Source of the DNA: Apoda limacodes
Taxonomy: Eukaryota > Arthropoda > Insecta > Lepidoptera > Limacodidae
NCBI GenBank assembly: GCA_946406115.1
Contig: OX291552.1
Location: 4,650,001 to 4,714,000, forward strand
Reading direction: 5' to 3'
Length of the DNA: 64,000 nucleotides
Shown: piece after piece, positions 42,245-56,200 of the stretch
Position numbering within the stretch: position 1 is the stretch's first letter
Layout: each line of letters begins with the position of its first letter
Translations under genes and position numbers: made by a program
Notes under the pieces: model-generated
Told to the model about the DNA's origin: nothing
Seen by the model: the letters and a program-made list of their open reading frames with translations, nothing else
Database searches by the model: none

Positions 42245-42625
42245 ATAGTCCGTATCATTATATCAGCCCATTGACGTCCACTGCTGGACATAGGCCTCAC
42301 CTAACTTTCTCCCCTCTACCTTTACAAGGTCATCTGTGCATCTAGCGTGGGGCCGTCCCACGCAGCGCTTTCCGGTTCGTGGTCACCACTCAAGAACCTT
42401 CTGCCCCCATTCAGCTTTGCGATTCGGTGAGCTATGTCGGCAACTTTAGTTCTCCTACGGATTTCCTCATTCCTGATTCAATCACGTAGGGAAACTCCGA
42501 GCATAGCTCTTTCCATCGCCCACTGAGCGACCTTGAGCTTTCGTATAAGGCCCATAGTTAGCGGCCACGTCTCAGTACCGTAAGTCATCACTGGCAACAC
42601 ACACTGGTTGAAGACTTTTGTCTAT
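42245..42625 (-). pseudogene. RTE-type LINE open reading frame, C-terminal fragment
   Basis: The minus strand reads GKRCVGRPHARCTDDLVKVE and KLGEAYVQQWTSMG, the typical end of RTE-clade LINE proteins. Upstream DDLRYGDVAANYGPYTK and KVLEWWPRT pieces lie in shifted frames. The similar piece at 51638-51790 is a second fragment. Confidence 0.7.
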
Positions 42626-43451
42626 TACTACTACCGTAGCCAGGACTAGCAGGGCTGCCGGGGACTAGGGGCCGTTTGTTCTTTGTGCCGTTCATTTGAT
42701 GGTGGGCTTACCATACTCACCACGCCTGTATACGATATGAAATTGACCAATTTTTCTGTTTTAAATCTTACAAAAAAAATGTATAAAAATATTTTTTTAA
42801 TTCAATATCATAACTGAGAAACCTGTGAAAAAATCATTAACTTAACATAAAAAAAAGTTTATCGAATTAGTTGGGGTCCAAGTTACAACACTATATAAGG
42901 AGTAGGCGAAATGACCACAATACCAGATTTGTTGATTTAACAGAAATCTTCTCGTAAAAGTCACGTTAAAACATATGTATGCACTTGTGTGTAGTTACTT
43001 TTAGCAGAATTGAGCCCGCCATTTACAATTTAACTTTTTACACTAACGAGCTCTGACTACTTCTGACCGATGGAATGACAGATTTATATTACTCTCCTTT
43101 AAAACATTCACTCGACTCGAACTATAACGTTACATACCATGGTTTTTAATCAATCATGTAATTTAGTCAAATCTTAATATTAAAAAAAAAACCACAGAAT
43201 ATTTTTAAGAAATTAAAAAGATACCATTTTGCTAACAAACATAGCTGTCGGCGGCTGGTGGCACGCACTGCTTCATGACATGTGCGAACGGTCTTTGTAT
43301 CTCTTTTTATTACACCTAAAAATCGCATAGAATGACGAGCACTCTTCACAAGTACTTTGTTCAACTATTTTTTATATATCTTTGCTGGCCCAGCATTGCT
43401 GGGTAACACTGACAGCGGATAGCAAATTCTTTTTTTTTACAGTATAAAAAA

Positions 43452-43545
43452 CTCTCTTACTGTTTTGTTTAAAAATCTATTTTCTATCCTGTGGTTAACA
43501 TGATTGCGAAATTGGCGAGAAATTGCAAGCTGATAAAGCAGGCTC
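43452..43545 (-). repeat. Dispersed repeat related to 26099-26192
   Basis: Shares ctcttactgttttgtt, gcgagaaattgcaagct and intervening spacing with the reverse complement of 26099-26192. It contains an ATG and a GTAAGT that imitate a short first exon. Confidence 0.55.
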
Positions 43546-43775
43546 ACGGTAAGTTTTTAAATACGGCCCAGTACCTGATATAAGCTTTTTAAAGTACGGT
43601 TTAAATAAATATCGATTCGATAGTTACCGTTATTGTTTTTTACTTGCCCTTTCCCGATATTGGGGTGTCATTAGTGGCGTTTTGTTGACCGACATTATGC
43701 ACATTATGCGTAATAACAATCGAACCAAAGAGAATCAGCCAAGATTTGTACAGTATGTCACACAAAATGTATGTC

Positions 43776-43865
43776 TACTAAGGCTGTGTTCCAAATCACG
43801 CCGAGTAATTATCGCCCGGTAAACTTGAAAAATCAACCCGTTCTGGAACGAGCGTTTGACAGTTA
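43776..43865 (+). repeat. 90-bp repeat upstream of ZDHHC8, inverted copy of 38733-38823
   Basis: About 320 bp upstream of the palmitoyltransferase start codon. See 38733-38823 for the matching arm. Similarity stops sharply on both sides. Confidence 0.7.
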
Positions 43866-44182
43866 ATTTTCACACTGACGAGTGATTTTCAACCTTTTCT
43901 ATGGCAGTGTAAAGAATTCAACTTGACAGTTGGAAAATTACTCTACATGCCCGATGTGTCCCAAAACCACTTTTTTAACTTCCTCGTTGCGATTTCGAAC
44001 GTACCCTAAGCGTTTGCAGCAGTGTGTGCATTGAAGCATTGAATAGAACGGACCTTTTATCAAACTCGAGTTAGAACTGGTCACACCAAACAAAACTGTC
44101 AAAAGTGGAGGTGCGGCCATGTTGATCTGTAGTAAAATTAAATTGATTTAATTTGCCTTTAGGGATTTAAGATTTACACAAT
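43866..44182 (+). promoter_or_regulatory. Probable ZDHHC8 promoter and 5' UTR
   Basis: This interval directly precedes the start ATG. It is less AT-rich around 43980-44120 (cgaacgtaccctaagcgttt, tggaggtgcggccatg). A tttgcctttag word 20 bp before the ATG could be the acceptor of a 5' UTR intron. Assigned by position only. Confidence 0.35.
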
Positions 44183-44274
44183 ATGCCCAAATGCGACCTC
44201 AAAACGAGATACATCCCCGCAACATTTGCATGGACATTGCTTCTTGGCACAACATCTCTATTTTTTTATTACCC
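44183..44274 (+). CDS. Zdhhc8: ZDHHC8 exon 1 (start codon)
   Basis: ATG opens [20 protein letters not shown], then [11 protein letters not shown]. It ends two bases into a codon at GTAAGT. This start matches the conserved MPKC N-terminus of the ZDHHC5/8 group. Confidence 0.93.
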
Positions 44275-47200
44275 GTAAGTATACAAGTTTGATAAAATTT
44301 TCGTAATAATGAGATTTAGGCCTCTACAACTTTAATATTAAGATCATTCAATGGTATATATTTTACATCACGTCACTGTTCTTTCCTGCCATATATTATG
44401 GTAAGTACAAACCTCCAGTTAAACCCTACTCTACGCTTTCGTCTCATACCTACTTTATTTAGTTAAAATTAAGTCCTGCGACTGTCTTTTTACTACAAAT
44501 TACTAGTATAATATTGCTTAAACTCATTAATTTTCGTAATTATTACGCTGCCCACAATTATCAATTGTTTATCGTAATTTTTGACTGGTCTAAAAAATAT
44601 CAAAGAGAATTATATTCACAATCTATTTTATGTAAATAAGTTGTTGATTAGAATACTTTCCTAAAACTATAACTTGAGCGTAGAGGTGCGTTCGAATCCC
44701 AAAACTGACTTTAACAATTTGTTTTTTCACTTGTACACTTTGATTAACTCTGACAACTATATTCGGTAATTCTTTACTTTCCAAGAACGTGAGATTTTTA
44801 CGTAACAATGGTTTTAACTGATAGAACACCACATTTAAATACACTTGGAGAACACTAGATTTTCACGAAAAAAACTAAATGGATTTCATACAAAACCCAC
44901 CATTACACACCAACATTTAAAAATAAAAAACTTTTTTTTAACAAAAATACTTGCCAGTCTAAAGAAAAAATAAACACAGGATTCAATCAATTTTACTTTT
45001 CTCTAATTTTAATCGACAGAAAAGCATATTTATATACTCAAATAAAATAAAAAAACTGGCAGGGAATCCAAACCTTGCCAAGTTAGGTGGTGAGGAGCGA
45101 AGCGACGAGCCATTAGGTTACATGGTGAACACCGCACAAGCCGAGTGAAGCATACCGCGGCAGAGGCTGGTGAAGTGCCAGAAACAAATTGTTCTAATTT
45201 AGAATTGTTTGGCAGGAGTAGGTGGGGCAGGGTAGACACTGGTTTATTGATCTGAGGGACACAGGTACAATTTGGCTCGGCGCTCGCCGGCCGCTGCGGC
45301 ATGATCCGCTCGGCTTCGCGCGCTAATTTTCATGTGCTCCGCTTGGCTTTGCGCGCAAGTTTTCATGATCCAAAGTGGATCGCCGTGACTTTACTAAATA
45401 AGTAGAAATTGGTTCTGGCGCTCGCCGGCCGCTACCGCGGCACGCTCCGGTCAACTTCGAGCGCTAATTTTCATGTGCTCCGCTTGGCTTGATTATTACT
45501 TTACAGAGTAAATACTCGATTTTTGAATACTGGCAACATGTTATGTTTTTGTTATTTACTTCTCTCATGCGTTTTGTTTTTGTAGATATTTATTGTTGTG
45601 TAATGGCTGATTTTGTATGAAATGAATTTATTTATTTTCCGAAAAACTAGTGTCCTCCGAGAGTTTCTGATTTTTATCTTTGTATATATAAATGTGGTAT
45701 TCTATCAATAGAAATTTTTATTACGTAAAAATCTCAGTTTCTTGGAAAGTAAAGAATTACCCTATATTCTTAAAATCCACGGATATTTGTATTGCCTAAT
45801 TCAAAAACAACCTAAGTCACAAAAATGTTATCTATATTATTCTATACAACTAACAAGCATCATCAAAACAAGATTTAAAATTGTGATTAAATTTTTTGTA
45901 ATTTGCAAAAGTTTATAATAGATCACCATCTTCATCATTTATTGCCTTTAGGAAATTCTATAACTAAAACAAATAAGACATATATTTTGTTACTTTAAAA
46001 CATTATTTCATAACACACTTTCATGCAGTGCATTTTAAAATCCAACTCAGTAAGCGAAGTAGTAGCACAGTCAGCAGCATAGCAAACATATATTTATACA
46101 GTACAGAAAGAGACGGCAAAAAAACTTTACCCTGAGGGAGTTTTTGAATATGGCCCTGGTGAATAAAACATTGACCTGTGTTTGAAAGCCTGAGTTGTGA
46201 CAACTGAACACTGTTGGTGTGTTACACTTTACGGTTATGAACAGCCTTAAGAGTTTTTTTTCACCTGGTACATGTAGCTTATATTTGCAAGGAATCGCAG
46301 AGGAGTTATTATATTAATTAATTTTCAAAAAGCTCATTATGTTTAACATCATGGTTTTTATGCATTGAAGGGGTCAAACAGTGGTTGTAAACACACCTAC
46401 ATAATCATTATTGTAAGGGACAGCCCCTTTTTACCAACCTTTTTAGCCCTGTGTAAGACCATTGCCACAACACTCAAAATAAAAAACACAATAATAATAA
46501 GTCTAAAAAGCACTGACTGGCTAGCCGTCCATAGTCTAATTATAAGATTATTTTGAGTAGCCCATCAAATTATCACTGGTGACAAGAGGCAAGTGAGCTA
46601 GTCTTGATGTTCGTATATTTTATTCAAATTATCTGGTATTATGCTATCAAAACCGTTAAGAAGCATAACATAAAAGAAATAGCTACATTATTTATCATAA
46701 CTGAACATATCCAGATCTGATGATATTTTTAGTACTACTACTCGTCACAAAATGTCGCCGGTAGTATAAAATAAACCTGTAAACCTTATTAAACCGTCAT
46801 TAAAGTTTAACACATGATTGCCATGATGGAAGTCCCTTTTCTCCTGTTTCACCTTCCTGCCAACCATAGTGTCTTGTTACCTTATCTATTGTTTTTCCAT
46901 ATTGATGATCTAGTCTAAGATAGCTTTATATATATCCCAATAATCAAATGTTACTATTATTCAATTGGAAAAAATATTTAGGTGTGTTGTGATGTTTTTG
47001 ACGATTTCCAGAAGCAGCAATATCTTTTAATTGCATGTTACATTGATGTATTGTATGGTATCTGTCATCAAGCACAAGGTTGCATGATCTAAATTAAATT
47101 GTGATATCAATCAAAATCATAAAGGTGATGAGAATTTCATAAATCACATATGAATTAAATTAAAATAGACTTTTTACCACTGAAGTAATTTGTATTTACT

Positions 47201-50200
47201 TTTCATTTGATAAATAAAACACATGCATGTTAATCGAATAAAGACAGTTTTTTTTACAATTTTTATTGCTATGGAGTAAAACCTAAAACATTTTTTTTAT
47301 TTATGGAATTTTTAGAAATTGAAAAACAAAATGAATTTCAGTTATTGAAAAGAATAAATAAATTTGGAAAATCCGAAAGTGCACGCCTCAAAGCGGTCGT
47401 TCACATTTAAAAAAAAATTCTAAAACAAAAAACTCAAGTTTTTTAAAATAAAATAACAAATAAGGTGAGGAAAAAATATACTATAAAATAAAAATAAAAA
47501 ATATATTTATATAGATATACAGTATACAGTGGTATATTAGTTTTTTATAAATTATAATTTAACGACAGTACTTAGAACGCTAATATTAACTAGGAATCAG
47601 CACAGTGTAATACTTTATATATTAAAAACAAAAGTATTCCGGTAAGATGAATTTTTCGACCAATTTCTCTGCCACATACATGGTCACATAAACACAGACT
47701 CACGGATGTCCAAGAATGATTAGTTTTAATGTTATTATTTATTATATTAAACAAATTAATTGTTTATAAAATGTACCATATGTGCAAGACAGATTATTAA
47801 ACTTCATATTAGTGCACTCATATTATCCTGTAAGTGTTATATTAAAAAAAAAACGTCATTTAAGTTTCGAAAGACTGGGTTTTTTGACATGTCGAGAGTA
47901 GAGCACTACCTCACCGCTCCGCTTATGAGGCGTGCAAAAATGAGTGAAATTAAAACTAGCAAAATACTAGATTTGAAGTTACCTACTTGTTATTATTTTA
48001 CGTTAGTTTTTTGCATTAATAATGGAAAACTGCCAAAATATATGTATATTTGTATTTTTATTAATAATAAAATTGCAAAGTGGAATGCTTATGGTCAGTT
48101 CGTCTATGACAAAAATTGCAAAAGTAGGTATTCTTCTTAATGTATTCTCACACTTAGGGATATTACAGTACAATGCACTTTAATGTTGGTACTATCATTA
48201 TTTACATGCATTTTAGCGTTACTAGCTGGCAAACTATGAAATATTCTAGTGAAAATGAAAAATAAAATTTTTTAATTAAAATAAAAAAAAATCATGATTT
48301 GATTAAAATTTTAAAAAAATCTAAATGTGACAAAAATTAGTTATTATTATTATATGCTTAAACAAAGGGGTTAGTAGCTTGATTAAAAATCTTTTATTTC
48401 TTGAGCACAATAAATGCAAGTGACACAATGATATTTTGCAGGATTTTCTAAAATTATCCCCTAAAAGAGCTATATTAGGGAAAGACAGTTTGCTTGGGAG
48501 TTCCACCACTTACTATGATGTGGAAAATTAAATTGCAGGGGTAAACAGCATGGGGTCAGCTAGTTAGGCATGCTGTTGAGTCAAATGCAGAAAAATATTA
48601 AAGAACAATTTTTAGAATTTAAATCAGTTACAATTTAAAAGTTTTGGTCTTTAAGAGGACCATTTTAGTTGAGCATTATATCTAAGTACATAAACACTTG
48701 TGAAATAAATGACCTTTCAAATATTCTATAAAATCTAAGGTGTAACATGGGCTTATCCAGCTTTTGGCATTTGCCCTTCTATTGGGCAAAGTCCCAACTA
48801 TAAGGCCAGATGGACCAAACCAGCAAAAATATGTTTATATGCAAATTTCTTAAAGAGATAGGTCATTTGGCCAGTCTCTTGGGCAGCTGCTCTTTTCTGC
48901 CATCATTTACCAATTATTCTTTTGTTATGTTTCAGTTGCCAGTTTTACCTCCACAGGCATCCATGGGTTCCAGCATACCAAGGCGTCATAACTTTTTTTG
49001 TTTTGGCGAACTTTACCCTAGCCACTTTCATGGATCCGGGGGTTATACCAAAAGGTAAGTGCAGATTTATTTCCGTTATTAGATTTATATTTTGGTAATT
49101 TAAAATGGAAAAAACCATATCAAAATGGAAATATTATAAATATTTCATAAATATAGTCTTTCATAACTTTGATGATTCAAAATTGTAAAAGTTAATTTAA
49201 TTAAAAAAAAATAACCTTTACTTTGAATCCCTTAAAAGCATTAAAGACCATTGGGCGGAATCTGACCCGGTCACGGACAAGAACGGTTATACTTCTAAAA
49301 TATTGTTATTAATACTACTTTTAAACAAAAATCAGGCAAAAAAAATATTTTAACATTTCAGACAGTAAATAACATGTTTTAAAAGTAAAATAATGCCAAA
49401 AACTCATTAAAAACATTAACTATATACTACACCTATTTCGTAACCTGATCAGTATTACACTTTTGAACCAAGCAATAATACAAAGAATATCTTATTTTAA
49501 TAATTTTTTTTGTCAAGATCCCCATAGCCCACAAAAGTGTGGTAGTGTAAGATAATATTACTAGAGCCATCTTTGCATGTATCCCGAAAAGTGTTTGCTG
49601 TCCGCGGTGTCCGCCGTAGGTGAATCTTGCATAGTCTGGTGCCCAATGGTCTTCAAAGACTTATTTATTATTTCTGTTATATACTTGGCATAGACATTTT
49701 TTATGTACTACTCGTTGAAGTTGTTTCGCTATAGTCCCTTTCATGTTGCCGCATTTTTTTGTAGACGTCCGTTTTTAAATCGAACAATCACCACCGGATC
49801 AATGATCAGTGTGCCGAGTGTGAGTTTTTGCGTGTTTGTAACTCTACTATCGCGTTCGCGTATTCATTAAAAGTCCTATGAGAAAAAATGGTCTCAAAAC
49901 GCGTCCGCTAGAGGCGCTTCTTTGTTTCCATACATGTATTTCATTGACGCGAACGCGATAGTAGCGTTAAAAACTCACATTAGGCACACAGACCTAACGG
50001 ACCGCGCAGTTTGTTTGATCATTGGTCCGGCGTGGCGTCCGGTGAAAAACCGGACATCTACCAGAGCTCTGAAGGCTCCGTTCAGTAACTTTGTTGTTTT
50101 CAACCAACTTCATAAATTACTCGAAGATGTCCGGACCGATTCGAGAAATTTCTTTTTTAATTTAAAAGGGTATACTTAGGTAGGTATTCCCATATTAATG

Positions 50201-53200
50201 TAATTCAGATCTGATTTTTGGAAATAAGTAATTATTTTTAACTTTTTAGTGCATGTTCGTGAAACTGATTGTTGTTTTTGTTAAAAGTTTATGTTGGAGA
50301 TATCCCAGGGTAAGACAAGTGTTTGTTTTTGTAAAATTTTAATCAGACATCATTTTTTAACAGTTTTGTAATGGATAATAATCAGTAATGAAGTAAACCT
50401 TATAAGTCATAATCATTTGGTGACTAAGAGAATTATGTTATCTTGGAAGATAAGTTGATGTTGCCTTTTTTTAGGATGCATAATTAAATGCATAAGTACC
50501 CATTTTATCATATTCGATTTTATATATATTCGTTTGAGATTACTGCTGTATAAAACTGTTTGTTTTATAATTAAGATGAATAAACTGGGCAAGAGTGAGT
50601 CAGGCTTGCACGCCTAGGTATGAAAACTAAGTGTTTCCAGATTCATTAACTCTTGATATTTTTATAGATAGAAGAGCTAAATGACCAACTCCAACTGGTT
50701 AGTTTTTGAAGGAGAAAATATTATAAGTTTTAATGTGCTGTTATAGTACTCAGAAAGTGGGGGATTTAATCATGTTTTTTTTGTATGTAAATGTAAACCC
50801 TTTTGCTATGTATTCATAAATATCCCTCTGAAGATAAGACTGTAATATGATAAGTGCAAAAGTGTTTAAGTGTGTTTTTTTCACGTCGCAACGGAGCAAA
50901 CGGTGCTACTTGATTTTTGGTACCGGTATAGCGTTCCTTGACACAGTGCATGTCTTTTTCAGCTTATAAGTTGGTCATAAATTATACTTTCGTATATATA
51001 GTCAATAACTTATATGTATAGAAAAATCTTTCTTAATTACTAATTGGAACATGAAATTACAAAAATATATAAAATTATGGGATACATTAATATATATAGA
51101 GCAGGACATAGATACTAAATTTTTAAACCAATGTACTTAATGCTCGGTTTTTAATAATAGAATAGCTTGCATTTTATGTAATGGAAGTTTAATACCTTCC
51201 TGTACTTTTAAGTCTAATAAGCGTCATCCGTTTTAGTTCTCACTATTTGTTGAATTAAATTTGGTTAGATTTTATTACTTAGCTTGTAAAAAAATATTTG
51301 AGATGGTTTTTTTGGCTAAATAAACCGAAACCGAATTTGATACATTTATGGCATTATTCTACATAAGGAAGAAAGCAGCTGAAAAATTGAAACACTGAAT
51401 ATGCCATAATTAACAGACTGCAATCATGCTTTGGATAGATTTTAAAATTATAGAGTTTAACATGGATTAAAATACTGTCATAAGTTAAGTGACCAGTCAT
51501 CATTGACAAGACTGAAGGGTCGGCAACGCGCAAGTGATACCCCTGGTGTTGCAAGCGTCCATAGGCTACGGTGACCGCTTACTATCAGGCGGACCGTAAG
51601 CCTGTTTGCCACCTCAGTGGTATAAAAAAAAATTATATGTCCACTGCTGAAAATATACCTCCTTAGATTTCTGAAACGATTAAATCAACCGCTTGCATGT
51701 AGTGTCTCCCCGCGGCCCTAACTAGGTAGTCAGTCCAAGTACTAGTGTGTGGCTGTCCTACTTTGCGTTTATTGGATCGCGGTCTCTACACATAGCATAC
51801 AAAATGAATGGCAAATGAACTAAACTGGTGTTATTTATTCCTGGGTGTTAATTTTGTGACCCTTAATCTGTGAACAAATTATTGGACGCGTCCGTTAGCA
51901 AATGCTGTCAATGGCGGCTGAACAGTGAGCACGAGTTTTGGGACGCTGTCTTCGGACATATCTCCTCAATCATTTCACAAAGAATTGTCCTCGGGGAAAC
52001 ATGTTGGGTAGAAGTAATGAAAAAAAAACGGGTAAATAAAAATAGGCAAAGTGCGAGTCGGACTCGCGCACTTAGAGGTACCACCACAGACAGCAGCATT
52101 TGCTGACTGATGTGTCCCATAATTTGTTCACAGCTTTATACTAATAAGTATTTAAATATTTTTTTTGAGTCGTGTTTTAATTTTTTTCACCAATTTGCCC
52201 AACGTCCCTCAGTGCGTGGTAGTGTATCATTTAAGTTCTGGAATGTCTACCCATACTGCACTCTATCGTCCACAGCACGATCACGTGCAAATTTGGCAAG
52301 TTTAGCGTATGCATGATGGTCAACGTAGCGATTACGCCGCGATCCATGTGCAGCGTTGAAGATACGAGGGTGGCGTGCTGCCCTTAAAGCCGCGTGGGTG
52401 TCACTTTATCGTTCGCGCGTCAAGCGCTTCTCGAGGACGCCATCTACGCGCTTTATTGAATCGGAGTCCAGTCGCTGTATGTGGCTGCGGACTAAATCGC
52501 GCGATTTGTAGTCTGCATCGCAACTAATTCAAAGTTGTCGGCTTTTAAGCTAATAAGTGATTGCGCGACTGTTGCTAGATTTAGTTCTCACTAGCGATTT
52601 AAAGTTGCCAAATCGCACAAAATCAATGGGTAGTGGGCGCTGGTCAGATACGACAAATTTGTTAATACTTTTGCGGTTATCCTGTTCTAGAACATCAAGT
52701 TTGACATAAAGTTTCAACTCACATGTCTGCATGTTTTCTTTCAATGACAGCATTTAATCACGTACATTGTATTTAATTTAAATATTTATACTACTGTCAT
52801 AAAGCTAGTGTTAGTTTTTTATTTGAACGCACTTATCTCTGTCTTGAGTTGACCTAAGGCACAAGTTTGTGAGAATATAGCCTTTTAGGTTCGTGTTGGA
52901 CCCATTAGGAGCATAAATTATTTCTTTTTCCAACTCGTAATTAATAATTGTTCACCTAAAAGGCAAATAGAAAACTGCAAATATCTATAAAAACAGTGCA
53001 GAAATACTGTATAAAAAAACTATTCCATCTGGTGTTTTTAGTAAAGAAATACTACATTATTCCAGATAGAAATGCTTATAGTAAGTTTTTACGTTACGCG
53101 CACTGACTTGCATCAGACCCTCGACTGAAATGATTTGCATTCATAACCTACATGCAAAATGAAAACTTGCATCTCCTATTACACACCCTTGGAGGTCGAT

Positions 53201-56200
53201 TTTCCAAAATTTCTAACCTTAATACTGCTTAAATCCCAGCTTAAAATACAAATATAGGTACACATGGAAGAGGATCAAAATCCGTTATCTTTGTAATTAA
53301 ATAATTACAAGTATATATAACGGATTTTCCATCGAAACTTACATTCTCTATTGCCTCTGACTATGCCTATTTTTCTCAAACTTTCTTTCCAAATGATGAT
53401 AACCATTATATAAATAGCAAAGAAGTCTATGCTAATTTAGTTGATGTCAAGGTATACGTATTTCCTGCAAGTTTAAAGCTAAAGTGAAGAATGTTAAATG
53501 TTGAGCAGCACAAGTCATAAACTGACCAATTTAATTATAAATATTCATGTACGTAATCCTTTTCATTCAACGTAATTTCATTTACAAACGCGAGCGCTGC
53601 CTTAACAAATTAAACAGTCTTACATTTGCATCCTAATTTTATTGCCAAAGGTCAGAATACTAGTACCAGATTTTGTGTTGTGCAAAATAAGACTTACTGC
53701 TTAAGGAATAACTGTCATTGTAGCTTGATAGTATTGTTAAAAAGTTGTTTTGTTGTTTGTATTCGTTGGTGATGGGGGTGGTCTTATAAATTGAAGTGTT
53801 GTACTAGTAATTTCACTGTAGATAATTGCGCTTCAAAAAATTGAGACTGAAGGTTATGCATAAAAAAATAACGTTTAACTTTTTTCTATGTATTTTGTGA
53901 TATTTAGATGATTACTTCAAATTTCATAATTAACTATTTAGCCCAGGGATAATAGCACTTTTTTAGCCAAAAAACGGAAAAATTAGTTACAGGATAAGAG
54001 TAGGCGGAATGGACGACAAAAAGGGTTCGTAAAAAGGGAAAAATAAATCCAAGTGATTTTGATTGGCTAGGGGTGGTGGGAGTGGGTTTTAGGGGTTGAA
54101 AATCGTTTTTTGCCATTTTTGGCGGAGCATCGGCTCGTAGCACAAAATGGTCTACAGAAAAGTTGTAGATATTCAAAAAATCTACAATTTTGGTTCAGAG
54201 TACTTTTCGACCTAACCTCAAATATTACGAGATATTGGCAAAAACCGATTTTTCGATTTTTTTTTGTTTTTTGCCCCAAAAATATATATTCAAAATTTGG
54301 ACTGAATGTACACTTTTTAAAGCTTCAAGTTTTCTAATTTGCCCGAACTCTGTAAGTTAAATATTTTCTGAGATATTAACGATTTTCGAAAAATCAATAT
54401 CGAGCAAAAACGAGCAAAAAATCACGTTTTTTAAACTAAGCAAGGCGGATCCAAATACAAATACTTTTTTTGTAAATGCATACATATTATTACTAAAATC
54501 TAAAACACCCAGGCAAACACAAGTGTTCACCACACTATACTAATGAATGAAATAGTTCATTCGGTTTAATTATATCTAGAACTAGCTTTTGCCAGCGGCT
54601 TCGCCCGCCCTAAATTTGGTTATCGGCATAGGATTCTTACGACAACTCCTTGATTATAAAAAAAAACACAGAAGGTAAAATATTTTTAAACAATGCGTAC
54701 TGCCCTTCCCCCTCATGACTGCCCGCCGGTCTCGCATAAATGCGCGCGCAGTACTTTACAATTATTTTGCTGCGACGTTATTTTAAAACTGCGATATCTC
54801 CTAAGATATTCATTGAAATCGAATGATGAACGGGGCAATTATGTTTTAAATTAAATGCTTGTGATGAATAACGTCTTTATTTGGACAAATAATGCATTAT
54901 TTTAGAACAAATATAGTTAGCATAAAAAAGGTTATAGTTTAACCTTAAAATGTAGACATATGCTCTCGCGGACTTTTTTTTAGAACTTTTATAGGGGAAC
55001 AATTCATGCATGATTTTTGCGAAACTCTAACGTAGCGCACGCAGCGGAAGCTCTCAAAAGGATAAAAAAACCCTGATTTTGAAACATTTTTCATTAGTAC
55101 TCCGCTCCTATTTGTTTTAGCGTGATGATATATAGCCTATATATATCATATATAACCTTTCTCGATAAATGGGCTATTTTGAAAGAATTTTTTAAATCCG
55201 ACCAGTAGTTCCTGAGATTAGCGCGTTCAAACAAACAAACTCTTCAGCTATTATATATATATATATTAGTATAGATTTTAATTTAAATAATCATATAAGG
55301 AGAAAATTTACTGAAAAAGATACTAAACATATTTTAGGATTTTCATCGGATCATCTTCATCACTTGCATCACCTTAAAACCGAGCTAGATGTGACGGTAC
55401 TTCTTAAAACCGAGCTAGATGTAACGGTACTTCTTAAAACCGAGCTAGATGTGACGGTACTTCTTAAAACCGAGCTAGATGTGACGGTACTTCTTAAAAG
55501 CTAGATGTGACGGTACTTCTGAAAACCGAGCTAGATGTGACGGTACTTCTTCTGGTGTAAAATTTGCATAGTTTTACTTCCTAGCTCTGCTTAGAGTAGT
55601 ACCTTACAGTCGCAATGGCATAAGACACGAACGAATCTTGAGCGCTTGGTGACAGTAATAAAAATAGTCTGCAGAAGTGTACAATCATGTAAAAGTTCAG
55701 AGTTGATTGTGATCCATTGCTGATTTACAACATCGTTAGTCTTTACTTTCGTGCTTAAAAACGTTAAGCAAACAAGGAATGTCCGGGCACAAACTATATT
55801 TTTTGGAAGTGAACAACATCATATCTTTATAGTTTATAGTTTTATTTTTTACGATAAACTCTTCCTCTATGCATAGATAGCATATTAATATTGCTTGTAT
55901 TTTAGCTAATGTACGTAGTTTCATCCCTACCTACAGCAATATTATTAAACAACTAGCTGTCCCGGCGAACGTTGTTCCGCTGCTGTCCCTCTGTACCCGG
56001 CGAAAGTTGGTTTTTACCTATAGTGCCCGAGTCCGGCTCGCACTTGACATATCGAGATAAAAACTATCCTATCTTTTAAGTTGGATCAAATAACAGATAT
56101 TTACGAAGTTTGATCAAAATCGGTTCAGTATAGTTTAGGAGTCCATTGAGGACAAACATTGTGACACGAGATTTATATATATTAAGATAGTGTGGGTGAT

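Larger units (their letters stand above)
44275..48935 (+). other. ZDHHC8 intron 1 (4.7 kb)
   Basis: Holds a GC-rich internally repeated block (45040-45490), a SINE-like fragment with a B-box word at about 44680-44710, and a dispersed repeat (46360-46470). The rest, including a 126-codon ORF at 47760-48140 without domains, is AT-rich and unassigned. Confidence 0.65.

Noticed and set aside
43500..43556. First exon MIAKLARNCKLIKQAH with GTAAGT donor
   Set aside because: The sequence belongs to a dispersed repeat also present at 26099-26192; no downstream exon found.
47760..48140. 126-codon plus-strand ORF in ZDHHC8 intron 1
   Set aside because: No recognisable domain, AT-driven codon content and no splice context; likely chance.
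55376..55551. CRISPR-like array of 30-bp direct repeats
   Set aside because: Copies are head-to-tail with no spacers, and the genome is eukaryotic.
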